The position numbers were made by a program, and so were the translations under genes. Source: Geothrix fuzhouensis (GTDB lineage: Bacteria > Acidobacteriota > Holophagae > Holophagales > Holophagaceae). Taken from it: a DNA stretch of 64,000 nucleotides. The notes under the pieces were generated by a model, which saw only the letters and a list, made by a program, of their open reading frames with translations, was not told where the DNA came from and did no database searches. Positions 51,977 through 62,414 of the stretch are shown in pieces (within the stretch, counting starts at the first letter, position 1; each line of letters starts with the position of its first letter). The stretch lies in assembly GCF_024609325.1 (NCBI RefSeq), contig NZ_JANHMQ010000004.1, forward strand, positions 1 to 64,000, given 5' to 3'.

Positions 51977-52396
51977 ATGCTGATGCCCAAGAAGGTCAAG
52001 AACCGTAAAACCCAGAAGGGCCGCACCCGCGGCGTCGCCACCCGTGGCAACGATCTCGCGTTTGGTGACTATGGCCTCAAGGCGATCGAGCACTGCTGGC
52101 TCACGAACCGTGAGATCGAGGCCGCCCGTATTGCCATGACCCGCCACATCAAGCGCGGCGGCAAGATCTGGATCCGCATCTTCCCTGATCGTCCAACCAC
52201 CTCGAAGCCCGCGGAAACCCGCATGGGTTCCGGCAAGGGGGCTCCGGATGGCTGGGTGGCGGTGATCCGCCCCGGCCGCATCCTCTTCGAGATGGAGGGT
52301 GTGACCGAGGAAACCGCGCGTGAAGCCCTGCGCCTGGCCCAGATGAAGCTGTCCGTCGCGTCCGAGTTCGTCAGCCGCACGCCGCCGGAGGAGTGA
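51977..52396 (+). CDS. rplP: 50S ribosomal protein uL16
   Basis: A 139-aa protein near the A site. It starts [15 protein letters not shown], with [11 protein letters not shown] and the R(M)[12 protein letters not shown] motif that carries the arginine hydroxylated in E. coli. The ATG at 51977 follows GAGGTGAATCC. The next gene starts 5 bp after its stop if the ATG at 52402 is used. Confidence 0.97.
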   Translation: MLMPKKVKNRKTQKGRTRGVATRGNDLAFGDYGLKAIEHCWLTNREIEAARIAMTRHIKRGGKIWIRIFPDRPTTSKPAETRMGSGKGAPDGWVAVIRPGRILFEMEGVTEETAREALRLAQMKLSVASEFVSRTPPEE

Positions 52397-52401
52397 GAGC
52401 C

Positions 52402-52602
52402 ATGACCAAGAAGAACCCCTTTTCCGAATTGACCGGCAAGAGTGTCGAGGAGCTGGCGCAGCTGGAGGCCGAACTGGCCGCCAAGCGCTTCACCCTCCGC
52501 TTCCAGCACGCTGTGGGCCAGGTCGAGAACACCGCCGAGATCCGCAAGACTCGCCGTGAGCTCGCCCGCGTCAAGAGCGCCCTGGCAACGAAGCTGGCCT
52601 AG
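52402..52602 (+). CDS. rpmC: 50S ribosomal protein uL29
   Basis: A 66-aa, two-helix protein next to the tunnel exit, with [18 protein letters not shown] and the C-terminal [11 protein letters not shown] helix. The ATG at 52402 has GGAGGAG at good spacing; a GTG at 52393 overlapping the rplP stop would add three residues and is less likely. Confidence 0.95.
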   Translation: MTKKNPFSELTGKSVEELAQLEAELAAKRFTLRFQHAVGQVENTAEIRKTRRELARVKSALATKLA

Positions 52603-52610
52603 GAGACCCC

Positions 52611-52868
52611 ATGAGCCTCGAAAACAAGATGATTCGTAACGGCGTCGTGGTCTCCAACAAGGCCGACAAGACGGTGGTGGTAAAGGTGGAGCGCAAGTTC
52701 CAGCACCCGCTCTACCACCGCACGGTCAAGCAGACCGCCAAATTCATGGCTCACGATGAGACCAACGCCTGCGGTATCGGCGACGTGGTCAAGATCGTCG
52801 AGACCCGCCCCCTTTCCAAGCGCAAGCGCTGGATGGTCCTTGAGATCGTTCAGAAGGCCGGCGAGTAA
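52611..52868 (+). CDS. rpsQ: 30S ribosomal protein uS17
   Basis: An 85-aa OB-fold protein that binds 16S helix 11, with [18 protein letters not shown] and the C-terminal [11 protein letters not shown]. The ATG at 52611 follows AGGAGACCCC. Confidence 0.97.
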   Translation: MSLENKMIRNGVVVSNKADKTVVVKVERKFQHPLYHRTVKQTAKFMAHDETNACGIGDVVKIVETRPLSKRKRWMVLEIVQKAGE

Positions 52869-52877
52869 GGAGCTCAC

Positions 52878-53246
52878 ATGATTCAGATGGGAACCATGCT
52901 CATCGTTGCCGACAACTCCGGCGCCAAGAAGATCTGCTGCATCCTGCCCCTGGGCGGCGGTGTGGGCAAGATCGCCCAGCTTGGCGACGTGATCACCGCC
53001 TCTGTCAAGGAAGCGATTCCCGGCGGCACGGTCAAGAAGAAGGCCGTCGTCCAGGCCGTGATCGTTCGCCAGCGCAAGGCCTACCGCCGCAAGGACGGCT
53101 CCTACATCCGCTTCGACGAGAACGCCGCCGTCATCATCAAGAAGGATGGCGAGCCGGTCGGCACCCGCGTGTTCGGCCCCGTGGCCCGCGAGCTGCGCGA
53201 GCGGAAGTACATGAAGATCGTCTCCCTCGCCCCTGAGGTGCTGTAA
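52878..53246 (+). CDS. rplN: 50S ribosomal protein uL14
   Basis: A 122-aa intersubunit-bridge protein with [11 protein letters not shown] near the N terminus and [10 protein letters not shown] near the C terminus. The last base of its TAA is the first base of the rplX ATG. Confidence 0.98.
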   Translation: MIQMGTMLIVADNSGAKKICCILPLGGGVGKIAQLGDVITASVKEAIPGGTVKKKAVVQAVIVRQRKAYRRKDGSYIRFDENAAVIIKKDGEPVGTRVFGPVARELRERKYMKIVSLAPEVL

Positions 53247-53521
53247 TGGAAGCCACTACCATCAAGATGAAGCTGAAGAAGGGCGACCAGGTCGTCGTCA
53301 TCGCCGGCAAGGACAAGGGCAAGACCGGAACCGTCTCCAAGGTCAGCCCCGCCACCAACCGCGTGGTCATCGCCGGCATCAACATGATCAAGAAGGCGAC
53401 CAAGCCCAATCCCCAGACCGGCGAGGGTGGCGGGATCATCGAGAAGGAGGCCTCCATCCACGCCTCCAACGTGATGCTCCTGGACGCCAAGACCGGCAAG
53501 GGCACCCGCAAGCGCGTTTGA
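53246..53521 (+). CDS. rplX: 50S ribosomal protein uL24
   Basis: A 91-aa assembly initiator with the KOW motif ([18 protein letters not shown]) and the Asn/Pro-rich loop after [11 protein letters not shown]. It shares one base with rplN. After it the operon is interrupted by 310 bp of non-coding sequence before rplE, which is unusual. Confidence 0.97.
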   Translation: MEATTIKMKLKKGDQVVVIAGKDKGKTGTVSKVSPATNRVVIAGINMIKKATKPNPQTGEGGGIIEKEASIHASNVMLLDAKTGKGTRKRV

Positions 53522-53526
53522 CATTC

Positions 53527-53596
53527 TCCGGGGGTTCTCCTTGCAGCGCATGCGCTGCAAGGATCTAAGGGCGCTCTGCGACCTACGACCCCCGGA
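53527..53596 (+). repeat. Post-stop hairpin repeat, copy 3
   Basis: TCCGGGGGT (53527-53535) pairs perfectly with ACCCCCGGA (53588-53596), starting 5 bp after the rplX stop. The interior carries a perfect 20-bp palindrome (53541-53560, TTGCAGCGCA and its complement). The outer arms are identical to those of copy 2. Confidence 0.8.
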
Positions 53597-53831
53597 CCCC
53601 GAACTCTCGGAGGCAAAGCCTCCTCGGGCTTTTCCACGGGGTTTCTGCTTCCCAGGCACCTGCATTTATGGGAAGATTTTCGTTCTGCCCCGTGCGCGGG
53701 GTGGAGCTTCACGGCGCGTTCCGCGCCATGACAACTGAGGTTGGGGGGAAACGGGCCGGACCGCCGTTCCCAAGCCCCCCCGCTCTCCCGAACCCCTGGG
53801 GCATAGCCGCCCCACGGAAATGGAGGAATCC
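53597..53831 (+). other. Non-coding spacer inside the spc operon
   Basis: The remainder of the rplX-rplE gap holds several small hairpins: GGAGGC-AAA-GCCTCC near 53609, a GCCCCGTGCGCGGGG-type stem near 53686, and GGCGCG-TTC-CGCGCC near 53713. It ends in the rplE ribosome-binding site (TGGAGGAATCC). No ORF looks real and no promoter is convincing. Confidence 0.55.
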
Positions 53832-54395
53832 ATGACTGCCAAGCAGGACCACGCGGAGCCCCGCGTCAAGGCTCGCTACCACCAGGAGGTGGTGTCGAAG
53901 CTCAAGGAGGAATTCGCTTTCTCCTCCGCCATGCAGGTGCCCCGCCTGCAGAAGATTGTCATCAACATGGGCGTCGGCGATGCCATCCAGAACATCAAGG
54001 TCCTGGACGTCGCTGTCGACGAGCTGACCGCCATCGCCGGCCAGAAGGCCGTCGTGCGCAAGGCCAAGAAGAGTGTCGCCCAGTTCAAGCTGCGCGCCGG
54101 CATGCCCATCGCCTGCATGGTGACCCTGCGTGGGTCGCGCATGTGGGAGTTCTTCGACCGCCTGGTGACCCTGTCCCTTCCCCGCGTGCGGGATTTCCGG
54201 GGCGTGCCCACCAAGTCCTTTGACGGCCGCGGCAACTACACGCTGGGTCTCAAGGATCAGTTGATCTTCCAGGAGATCGACTACTCCCGGGTGGAAAAGA
54301 TGAAGGGCATGAACATCACGTTCGTGACCACCGCTGCCAACGACGCCGAAGCGCGGGCCCTCCTGGCCCACCTCGGTATGCCCTTCCGCAAATAG
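53832..54395 (+). CDS. rplE: 50S ribosomal protein uL5
   Basis: A 187-aa 5S-binding protein with [14 protein letters not shown], the P-site loop and [19 protein letters not shown]. The ATG at 53832 is preceded by TGGAGGAATCC; a start 12 bp upstream is possible but lies over the ribosome-binding site. It follows the spacer and precedes rpsN by 17 bp. Confidence 0.97.
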   Translation: MTAKQDHAEPRVKARYHQEVVSKLKEEFAFSSAMQVPRLQKIVINMGVGDAIQNIKVLDVAVDELTAIAGQKAVVRKAKKSVAQFKLRAGMPIACMVTLRGSRMWEFFDRLVTLSLPRVRDFRGVPTKSFDGRGNYTLGLKDQLIFQEIDYSRVEKMKGMNITFVTTAANDAEARALLAHLGMPFRK

Positions 54396-54412
54396 CCAAG
54401 GAGATCATACCG

Positions 54413-54598
54413 ATGGCCAAGATTTCCAAAATCGTCAAGGATTCGCGCAAGCCGAAGTTCTCGACCCAGCATCGCAATCGTTGCAAGTGCTGCGGCCGTC
54501 CCCGGGGTTATATGCGCAAGTTTGAACTCTGCCGTCTGTGCTTCCGCAAGTTCGCCCTCAATGGCGAGCTGCCGGGCGTCCAGAAGTCCAGCTGGTAA
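54413..54598 (+). CDS. rpsN: 30S ribosomal protein uS14, zinc (type Z) form
   Basis: A 61-aa short form with a CxxC...CxxC zinc ribbon ([12 protein letters not shown] and [12 protein letters not shown]). The short zinc-binding form replaces the longer zinc-free S14 of enterobacteria. Confidence 0.97.
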   Translation: MAKISKIVKDSRKPKFSTQHRNRCKCCGRPRGYMRKFELCRLCFRKFALNGELPGVQKSSW

Positions 54599-54610
54599 GG
54601 AGAGGGGACC

Positions 54611-55006
54611 ATGCATACCGATCCCATCGCTGACTACCTCACCCGCATTCGTAACGGCATCATGGCCGGTCACGATGCCGTGGTGGTGCCTGCCTCCAAG
54701 ATCAAGGCCGGTCTCTGCGGCATCTTGAAGCAGGAAGGCTACATCCATTCCTTCAAGCAGGTCGAGCATGAGAGTCGTGTCTATCTCATCGTCAACCTCA
54801 AGTACGTGAAGGATAAGGAAAACGTGATCCACGGCCTGCGCCGCGTGTCTCGTCCCGGCCTCCGCATCTACTCCGGCGCCCAGGAGATCCCTGAAGTTCA
54901 TGGGGGCCTCGGCATCGCCATCCTGTCCACCCCGAAGGGTCTCCTCACGGGCAAGGACGCCAAGAAGCAGAACGTCGGCGGCGAAATCCTCGCCCACGTC
55001 TGGTAA
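54611..55006 (+). CDS. rpsH: 30S ribosomal protein uS8
   Basis: A 131-aa 16S-binding protein with [13 protein letters not shown] at the start and a GGEILAHVW end. S8 is the spc-operon repressor in E. coli. The ATG at 54611 follows AGGAGAGGGG. Confidence 0.97.
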   Translation: MHTDPIADYLTRIRNGIMAGHDAVVVPASKIKAGLCGILKQEGYIHSFKQVEHESRVYLIVNLKYVKDKENVIHGLRRVSRPGLRIYSGAQEIPEVHGGLGIAILSTPKGLLTGKDAKKQNVGGEILAHVW

Positions 55007-55020
55007 CCCAATCCTGAAAT

Positions 55021-55037
55021 GGGCGGAGCTTCCGCCC
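55021..55037 (+). promoter_or_regulatory. Intra-operon hairpin before rplF
   Basis: GGGCGGA-GCT-TCCGCCC forms a perfect 7-bp stem ending 18 bp before the rplF ATG. There is no U-tract, so it is more likely an RNA-processing or translation-tuning structure than a terminator. Confidence 0.5.
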
Positions 55038-55055
55038 TCATCTAAGGAATCAACC

Positions 55056-55592
55056 ATGTCTCGAATCGGAAAGAAGCCCGTGACGCTGCCCAAGGGCGTG
55101 AAAGTCACAGTCACCGGGTCCGAGGCCGTCGTCGAGGGCGCCAAGGGCAAGCTCACCTGCCCGATCCCCGCCGGGATCACGCTCGACATCCAGGCCGACT
55201 CCGTGAACCTCACCCGTGCCAACGATGAAGCCCAGACCCGTGCCTACCACGGCCTCACCCGCGCCCTGCTCGGCAACGCCGTCACCGGAGTGACCGAAGG
55301 GTGGAAGAAGGAACTGGACATCGTCGGCGTCGGTTACAAGGCCGCCATGGACGGTGCCAAGCTCAACCTCGAGCTCGGCTACAGCCACCCCATCAAGTAT
55401 GAGGCCCCTGCCGGCATCCAGATGGCCGTCGAGAAGACCACCCACATCGTCGTGACCGGCATCGACCGGCAGCTGGTGGGCCAGGTCGCCGCCGACATCC
55501 GGAAGTTCCGCAAGCCCGAGCCGTACAAGGGCAAGGGCGTCATGTACACCGGCGAAGTCATCCGCCGCAAGGCCGGCAAGACCGGGAAGTAA
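55056..55592 (+). CDS. rplF: 50S ribosomal protein uL6
   Basis: A 178-aa protein with two similar domains. It begins MSRIGKKPVTLPKGV and ends with the conserved RKPEPYKGKGVMYTGE stretch. The ATG at 55056 follows TCTAAGGAATCAACC. Confidence 0.98.
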   Translation: MSRIGKKPVTLPKGVKVTVTGSEAVVEGAKGKLTCPIPAGITLDIQADSVNLTRANDEAQTRAYHGLTRALLGNAVTGVTEGWKKELDIVGVGYKAAMDGAKLNLELGYSHPIKYEAPAGIQMAVEKTTHIVVTGIDRQLVGQVAADIRKFRKPEPYKGKGVMYTGEVIRRKAGKTGK

Positions 55593-55601
55593 GGGGAAAC
55601 C

Positions 55602-55964
55602 ATGGCGAATTCAATCACCATTCGACGCGACAAGACCAAGGCCCGCATCCGCGGCCGCGTGAGCGGGACGCCCGAGCGGCCCCGCCTCACCATCTACAAG
55701 AGCCTGAAGCGCATCTACGTGCAGGCGGTGGACGACACCCAGGGCATCACCCTGGCGTCCGCCAGCAGCCTGGAGAAGGATCTCCGGAGCTCGCTGAAGA
55801 ACGGCGCGAACATCGAGGCCGCCAAGGCCGTCGGTGCCAGCATCGCCGCTCGCCTGAAGGAGAAGGGCATCACGTCCGTGGTGTTCGACCGGAACGGCTA
55901 CGTTTACCACGGCCGCGTCAAGGCGCTGGCTGACAGCGCCCGCGAAGCCGGGCTCCAGTTCTAG
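55602..55964 (+). CDS. rplR: 50S ribosomal protein uL18
   Basis: A 120-aa 5S-binding protein with [20 protein letters not shown] and the C-terminal [20 protein letters not shown]. The ATG at 55602 follows AAGGGGAAACC. Confidence 0.97.
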   Translation: MANSITIRRDKTKARIRGRVSGTPERPRLTIYKSLKRIYVQAVDDTQGITLASASSLEKDLRSSLKNGANIEAAKAVGASIAARLKEKGITSVVFDRNGYVYHGRVKALADSAREAGLQF

Positions 55965-55973
55965 GGGATGACC

Positions 55974-56498
55974 ATGGCGACTGCAGAGCTCAAAGACAAC
56001 AAGGAAACCCGCAACTCCGAAGCCGGGGAATTCAAGGACCAGGTCATCTACGTGGGCCGCGTCACCAAGGTGGTGAAGGGGGGCAAGAACTTCTCCTTCT
56101 CCGCGCTGGTGGTCGTGGGCGACGGCAACGGCAAGGTCGGTTTCGGTCTCGGCAAGGCCCTCGAAGTGCCCTCCGCCATCAAGAAGGGCATCGAGAGCGC
56201 CAAGCGCAACATGATCAAGGTCCCCGTCACCTCGAACGGCAGCCTGCCGCACCCGGTGACTGGCATCTTCGGCTCCGGCAGCGTGCTGCTGAAGCCCGCC
56301 CCCGAGGGCACCGGTATCATCGCCGGCGCCGCGGTCCGCGCGATCATGGAGGCCGCCGGCGTCCATAACGTGATGACGAAGAGCCTGGGCTCCTCCAATC
56401 CCCACAATGTGGTTCGCGCCACGTTCGAGGGCCTGAAGGAACTCATGGATCCCTACACGGTCCTGACCAATCGGGGCCTGGATCAGGCGGAGGTTTAA
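55974..56498 (+). CDS. rpsE: 30S ribosomal protein uS5
   Basis: A 174-aa fidelity protein with the N-terminal double-stranded RNA-binding domain ([19 protein letters not shown]) and [18 protein letters not shown]. The ATG at 55974 has AGGGG at proper spacing; a start at 55968 would place the site too close. Confidence 0.96.
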   Translation: MATAELKDNKETRNSEAGEFKDQVIYVGRVTKVVKGGKNFSFSALVVVGDGNGKVGFGLGKALEVPSAIKKGIESAKRNMIKVPVTSNGSLPHPVTGIFGSGSVLLKPAPEGTGIIAGAAVRAIMEAAGVHNVMTKSLGSSNPHNVVRATFEGLKELMDPYTVLTNRGLDQAEV

Positions 56499-56499
56499 C

Positions 56500-56697
56500 A
56501 TGTCGCAGTTCATCGGCAAGCAGGTGGTGCTGACCCTCAAGCGCTCCATCATCTGCACCACTCCCAAGCACCGGGCCTTCATGCAGACCCTCGGTCTCAA
56601 GCGTCCCGGCGACACCCGCGAATGCGAATACACCCCCAACGTCCATGGGATGGTCAAGCTCGTGCCCCATCTCATCAGCGTTCAGGTGAAGGGGTAG
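56500..56697 (+). CDS. rpmD: 50S ribosomal protein uL30
   Basis: A 65-aa protein with the ferredoxin-like L30 fold. It has KRSIICTTPKHRAFMQTLGL and the Gly-Met-Val tail region; the Cys pattern is not a zinc site. It starts 1 bp after rpsE and ends 3 bp before rplO. Confidence 0.95.
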   Translation: MSQFIGKQVVLTLKRSIICTTPKHRAFMQTLGLKRPGDTRECEYTPNVHGMVKLVPHLISVQVKG

Positions 56698-56700
56698 ACC

Positions 56701-57162
56701 ATGAAGCTCAACGAACTCCGGCCCGCTGAGGGCGCCACCAAGAACCGCAAGCGCCTGGGCCGCGGCAAGGGCTCCGGTCTCGGCAAGACCTCCGGTCGCG
56801 GCGAGAAGGGCCAGAAGTCCCGCTCCGGCTACCGCAGCAAGCGCGGCTTCGAGGGCGGCCAGATGCCCCTCGTCCGCCGTCTGCCCAAGCGCGGCTTCAC
56901 CAACATCTTCGCTCCTGAAACGAAGGAGATCACCCTCAGCCTCATCTCCATCCACTTCAAGGATGGCGAGTCGGTCACCCTCGAGGCGCTTCGCGAGAAG
57001 AAGCTCGTCAACTCCCGCGTCGAGAAGATCGTGGTGTTGGCCAGCGGCGAACTCACCACCAAGGTGAATGTCGTCGCCGATCGCATCACCAAGGGCGCCC
57101 GGGAAGCCATCCTGGCCAAGGGCGGCACCATTCAGGAGCCCGCCGCGAAGTCTGCCGAGTAA
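56701..57162 (+). CDS. rplO: 50S ribosomal protein uL15
   Basis: A 153-aa protein with the Gly/Lys/Arg-rich N terminus (GRGKGSGLGKTSGRGEKGQ) and the FEGGQMPLVRRLPKRGF motif. It is followed after 6 bp by secY. Confidence 0.97.
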   Translation: MKLNELRPAEGATKNRKRLGRGKGSGLGKTSGRGEKGQKSRSGYRSKRGFEGGQMPLVRRLPKRGFTNIFAPETKEITLSLISIHFKDGESVTLEALREKKLVNSRVEKIVVLASGELTTKVNVVADRITKGAREAILAKGGTIQEPAAKSAE

Positions 57163-57168
57163 CGGCCG

Positions 57169-58520
<1,352 letters not shown>

Positions 58521-58524
<4 letters not shown>

Positions 58525-59180
58525 GCCTCATCGCTAACATTCTCCTCGGAGCCCCCGGCTCCGGGAAGGGCACCCAGGCCAAGCGCCTGGTGGAAACATT
58601 CTCTTTGACTCACCTCTCAACCGGTGACATTCTGAGAGATGCCGTCTCGAAAGGGACGGAGATCGGCCTGAGGGCGAAAGCCATCATGGCCGAAGGAAAA
58701 CTGGTGGACGACGACACCGTCAACGGCCTTGTCTTTGCGCGGCTGCTGGACGAGACCTCTGACGTGTTGTTCGACGGCTACCCACGAACCCTTCAGCAAG
58801 CTCAGGCCCTGGAAGACTTCCTCTCCTCCAAGGGCATGAAAGTGGGGCACGTGGTGCTGGTCGATGTCCCTCAGGAGGTGCTGGAAGCCCGCGTGGTGGG
58901 CCGGCGCGTCTGCAGCAACAACGCCTGCGGCGCCATCTACCACATGGAATCCAAGCCCCCCAAGCAGGCCGGTATTTGTGATCTGTGCGGAAGTCCCCTG
59001 AAGCACCGATCCGACGATACCGCTGAAGCCTTCCGGAGCAGGATGGCCGAGTTCCACTCGACCTTCCAGCCGCTCCTGGGTTTCTACAAGCATCGGCCGA
59101 CCTTCCGGAGCGTGGATGGCAATCGCGCGCCGGAGCTGGTGTTTGAATCGCTGCGTCACGTCTTCGGAGAGCGCGCTTGA
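58521..59180 (+). CDS. adk: Adenylate kinase, zinc-LID form
   Basis: A 219-aa enzyme interconverting AMP, ADP and ATP. It has the P-loop GAPGSGKG (residues 10-17), the AMP-binding FDGYPRT and the LID (about 128-165) with four cysteines in two CxxxxC/CxxC-like pairs (CSNNAC, CDLC), so the LID probably binds zinc. It overlaps secY by 4 bp and infA by 4 bp. map, usually next in this operon, is missing. Confidence 0.97.
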
Positions 59181-59395
59181 GCAAAGAAGAAGCCATTGAG
59201 CTCGAAGCCACAGTGGTCGAGGCCTTGCCCAACGCGGTGTTCCGGGTCGAACTGGAGAACAAGCACCAGGTGCTGGCGCACATCAGCGGGAAGATGCGCA
59301 AGAACTTCATCCGAATCCTTCCCGGTGACCGGGTGCTCGTAGAGGTGACCCCCTACGATCTCACCCGCGGCCGCATCATCTACCGATTCAAGTAA
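59177..59395 (+). CDS. infA: Translation initiation factor IF-1, TTG start
   Basis: A 72-aa S1-like OB-fold factor of exactly the usual length ([17 protein letters not shown] and the [17 protein letters not shown] core). The start is a TTG overlapping the adk stop (TTGA), with GGAGAG upstream. The rare start and the overlap suggest translation coupled to adk. Confidence 0.96.
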   Translation: MSKEEAIELEATVVEALPNAVFRVELENKHQVLAHISGKMRKNFIRILPGDRVLVEVTPYDLTRGRIIYRFK

Positions 59396-59408
59396 ACGAG
59401 AGGACACC

Positions 59409-59525
59409 ATGAAAGTACGGCCCTCCATCAAGAAGCTGTGCGAGCACTGCAAAGTGGTCCGGCGCGAAGGCATCAACCGGATCATCTGCAAGAAGAACCC
59501 CAAGCACAAGCAGCGTCAGGGTTAA
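59409..59525 (+). CDS. rpmJ: 50S ribosomal protein bL36
   Basis: A 38-aa zinc-ribbon protein (C+ form) with ligands Cys11, Cys14, Cys27 and His33, beginning [14 protein letters not shown]. It is the shortest gene in the window, with a good ribosome-binding site (GAGAGGACACC). It sits in its usual place between infA and rpsM. Confidence 0.97.
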   Translation: MKVRPSIKKLCEHCKVVRREGINRIICKKNPKHKQRQG

Positions 59526-59534
59526 GGAGAAACG

Positions 59535-59903
59535 ATGGCACGCATCTCAGGCATTGATCTGCCCATCGGAAAGCGCATCGAGATCGCGCTCACCTACATC
59601 TACGGCATCGGCCGCGCCAAGGCGCACAGCATCCTGACCCGTGCGAAGGTCGACTTCGGCACCAAGGTCCGGGATCTGACCGAGGACGAGGTCGGTCGCA
59701 TCCGCCGCGTCATCACCGCCGAGGAGACCGTGGAGGGTGACCTCCGCAAGAACATCTCCCTCGACATCAAGCGGCTCATGGACATCGGCTGCTACCGCGG
59801 CCTGCGCCACCGGAAGGGCCTGCCCGTCCGTGGTCAGCGCACGCACACCAACGCCCGCACCCGCAAGGGCAAGCGACGCACCGTAGCCGGCAAGAAGAAG
59901 TAA
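59535..59903 (+). CDS. rpsM: 30S ribosomal protein uS13
   Basis: A 122-aa head protein with [17 protein letters not shown] (the helix-hairpin-helix region) and the C-terminal [16 protein letters not shown] tail that reaches the P-site tRNA. The ATG at 59535 follows AAGGAGAAACG. Confidence 0.98.
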   Translation: MARISGIDLPIGKRIEIALTYIYGIGRAKAHSILTRAKVDFGTKVRDLTEDEVGRIRRVITAEETVEGDLRKNISLDIKRLMDIGCYRGLRHRKGLPVRGQRTHTNARTRKGKRRTVAGKKK

Positions 59904-59915
59904 GGCGAGGAGCAC

Positions 59916-60323
59916 ATGGCCAAGACCCAGACCCGGACCGCCGGTAAGAAGGTGGTCAAGAAGAAAGAAAAGAAGAACGTTCCCCACGGCGTGGCTCACG
60001 TCCAGGCGTCCTTCAACAACACCATCATCTCCATCTCCGATCCCACGGGGAACATGCTCTGCTGGGCTTCCAGCGGCAACCAGAACTTCCGTGGCACCCG
60101 CAAGGGCACGCCCTTCGCAGCCCAGGTGGCCGCCGGCATCGCTGCCGAGGCCGCCAAGGAGCAGGGCGTCCGCTCGGTGGACGTTCGCGTCAAGGGCCCT
60201 GGTGCCGGTCGTGAGAGCGCCATCCGCGCCCTCAACGCCGCAGGCATCCAGGTGACCAGCATCCGCGACGTCACCCCCATCCCCCACAACGGCTGCCGGC
60301 CGCCCAAGCGGCGCCGGGTTTAA
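59916..60323 (+). CDS. rpsK: 30S ribosomal protein uS11
   Basis: A 135-aa platform protein with [28 protein letters not shown] and the invariant [12 protein letters not shown] terminus. The N-terminal 25 residues are very Lys-rich. The ATG at 59916 follows GGCGAGGAGCAC. Confidence 0.98.
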   Translation: MAKTQTRTAGKKVVKKKEKKNVPHGVAHVQASFNNTIISISDPTGNMLCWASSGNQNFRGTRKGTPFAAQVAAGIAAEAAKEQGVRSVDVRVKGPGAGRESAIRALNAAGIQVTSIRDVTPIPHNGCRPPKRRRV

Positions 60324-60338
60324 GAGAGGAGGAGAGAC

Positions 60339-60971
60339 ATGGCACGTTACACAGACGCCGTTTGCCGCCTCTGCCGCCGCGAGGGCATGAAGCTTTACCT
60401 CAAGGGCGAGCGCTGCTTCAAGGAAAAGTGCTCGTTCGAGACCCGCAAGGGCAAGATCCCTGGCCAGCACGGCGCGGGCAAGATCAAGAAGCCTACCGGC
60501 TACGCCTTGCAGCTTCGCGAGAAGCAGAAGGTGAAGCGCATCTACGGTGTGCTCGAGAAGCAGTTCCGCCACTACTTTGAGAAGGCTGACGCCAAGAAGG
60601 GCGTGACGGGCCACAACCTGCTCGGTTTCCTCGAAAGCCGCCTGGACAACGTGGTCTACCGCCTGGGCTTCGCGTCCAGCCGCTCCGCCGCGCGCCAGAT
60701 GGTCATGCACGGCCACGTGCGGATCAACGGCAAGCGGGTGGACATCCCCTCCTTCCAGGTGAAGCCTGGCCAGGCGGTGGAACTGGGCAGCCGCGCCCGC
60801 GAGAACGACGGGGTCAAGTCTTCCGTCGAAACCTCTGCCGGCCGCGGGATTCCCAAGTGGCTTTCTCTGGACTCCGCCGCCTTCAAGGGCCAGGTGCTTG
60901 CCGCACCGACCCGCGAGGACATCACTCTGGACATCAACGAGCAGCTGATCGTTGAACTGTATTCCAAGTAA
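60339..60971 (+). CDS. rpsD: 30S ribosomal protein uS4, zinc-binding form
   Basis: A 210-aa primary 16S-binding protein with a four-Cys N-terminal motif (Cys9, Cys12, Cys26, Cys31), so the C+ form, and an S4 RNA-binding domain (LGFASSRSAARQMVMHGHV). In E. coli S4 represses the alpha operon. The ATG at 60339 follows AGAGAGGAGGAGAGAC. Confidence 0.98.
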   Translation: MARYTDAVCRLCRREGMKLYLKGERCFKEKCSFETRKGKIPGQHGAGKIKKPTGYALQLREKQKVKRIYGVLEKQFRHYFEKADAKKGVTGHNLLGFLESRLDNVVYRLGFASSRSAARQMVMHGHVRINGKRVDIPSFQVKPGQAVELGSRARENDGVKSSVETSAGRGIPKWLSLDSAAFKGQVLAAPTREDITLDINEQLIVELYSK

Positions 60972-60980
60972 GGGGGCAGG

Positions 60981-61952
60981 ATGCTGAACCTCAGCGATTT
61001 CCAGAGGCCGCGATTCGCGGAGGTGACCCCCGGGTCCCTCACGGACTCCTACGGAGAATTCGTGGCCTACCCGTTTGAGCGTGGCTTCGCCACGACCGTC
61101 GGGCACAGTCTCCGCCGGGTGCTGCTCAGCAGCATCCAGGGCGCGGCGGTCACCAACGTCCGCATCAAGGGCGTTATGCATGAGTTCACCACCCTTCCCG
61201 GGGTCTGGGAGGACATCACCCACGTCCTCCTGAACCTCAAGGAAGTGCCGTTCAAGCTGCACAGCACCGAGCCCCAGACGGTGACCATCTCCGCCAAGGG
61301 CGAGGGCACGGTGACTTCGGCCGCCATCCGCTGCAACCAGAACGTGGAGGTCGTGGATCCCAACATCCACATCGCCACGCTGGGTGAAGAAGGCGAGTTG
61401 GAGATCGAGCTAGTGGTGCGTCCTGGCCGCGGCTTCGTGACCGCTGACCACAACCACGACGAGAGTCTGGGCCTGGGCTTCATCCCCATGGATGCCAACC
61501 ACAGCCCGATCATCCGCGTGAACTACATCGTCGAACCCGCCCGCGTGGGCCAGAGCACGGATTACGAGAAGCTCACGCTCCAGGTGTGGACCAACGGTGC
61601 CGTCAACCCCAAGGAAGCCGTCTCCGACGCGGCCCTCATCCTGCGCGACCACTTCCTCGTGTTCGCCCGCCAGGATGAGGACTTCACCGAGATGGAGATG
61701 GGTTCCGCGACCCTGGGTGCCGAGGCCGCCAACACCTGGCTGGGCAAGTCCGTCGAAGAACTCGAACTCTCCGTGCGGGCCAACAATTGCCTCCGCAACG
61801 CCAACATCACCACCATCGGCGAGCTGGTCCAGCGGACCGAGGCTGAGCTGATGAAAACCAAGAACTTCGGCAAGAAGTCGCTCCAGGAGATCAAGGACGA
61901 GCTCGCTCGTATCGGCCTCTCCCTCGGCATGCGGCTCGAGCAGGAAGTGTAA
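60981..61952 (+). CDS. rpoA: RNA polymerase alpha subunit
   Basis: A 323-aa subunit: N-terminal dimerisation domain (about 1-230, with the [19 protein letters not shown] core) and the C-terminal domain (about 248-315, with [20 protein letters not shown] and [16 protein letters not shown]). That domain binds UP elements and activators. It is full length and lies between rpsD and rplQ. Confidence 0.98.
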   Translation: MLNLSDFQRPRFAEVTPGSLTDSYGEFVAYPFERGFATTVGHSLRRVLLSSIQGAAVTNVRIKGVMHEFTTLPGVWEDITHVLLNLKEVPFKLHSTEPQTVTISAKGEGTVTSAAIRCNQNVEVVDPNIHIATLGEEGELEIELVVRPGRGFVTADHNHDESLGLGFIPMDANHSPIIRVNYIVEPARVGQSTDYEKLTLQVWTNGAVNPKEAVSDAALILRDHFLVFARQDEDFTEMEMGSATLGAEAANTWLGKSVEELELSVRANNCLRNANITTIGELVQRTEAELMKTKNFGKKSLQEIKDELARIGLSLGMRLEQEV

Positions 61953-61961
61953 GGAGCCCCC

Positions 61962-62354
61962 ATGCGTCACAACGTTGCCGGCAAGCGCCTGGGCCGCACC
62001 ACCAACCAGCGCAAGGCCCTCATGAAGAACCTCGCGACCGCCCTGATCCAGAGCGAGCGCATCGAGACCACCCTCGTGAAGGCCAAGGAACTCCGCACCT
62101 ATGTGGAGCCCTTCATCACCCTCGCGAAGACCGATTCCGTGGCCAACCGCCGTCTGGCGATGGCCCGCCTCGGAAGCAGGGCCGCCGTCCAGAAGCTCTT
62201 CGGCGCCGACTTCCGCAAGCGTTTCGAAAGCCGCCCCGGTGGCTACACCCGCATCCTCAAGATGGCCCATCGCCTCGGCGACGCGGCTGACATGGCCCTC
62301 ATCGAGTTCGTGGACTACACCCTCCCCGAGCCCAAGGCCGAGGACGCTGAGTAG
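61962..62354 (+). CDS. rplQ: 50S ribosomal protein bL17
   Basis: A 130-aa tunnel-exit protein with [22 protein letters not shown] and a GGYTRILKM core. It is the last gene of the cluster, followed by a strong hairpin. The ATG at 61962 follows AAGGAGCCCCC. Confidence 0.98.
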   Translation: MRHNVAGKRLGRTTNQRKALMKNLATALIQSERIETTLVKAKELRTYVEPFITLAKTDSVANRRLAMARLGSRAAVQKLFGADFRKRFESRPGGYTRILKMAHRLGDAADMALIEFVDYTLPEPKAEDAE

Positions 62355-62371
62355 ACCTCCACCGCCATGAT

Positions 62372-62401
62372 GGAAACGCCCCGGTCCGCCGGGGCGTTTC
62401 C
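62372..62401. terminator. Terminator hairpin after rplQ
   Basis: A perfect 13-bp stem (62372-62384 with 62389-62401) has a 4-nt loop; the 3' arm ends in GTTTCC. Its AAA/TTT ends give weak U-tracts both ways. The opposing kinase gene ends 14 bp downstream, so it probably serves both transcripts. Confidence 0.8.
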
Positions 62402-62414
62402 ACGTACCGAAGGA

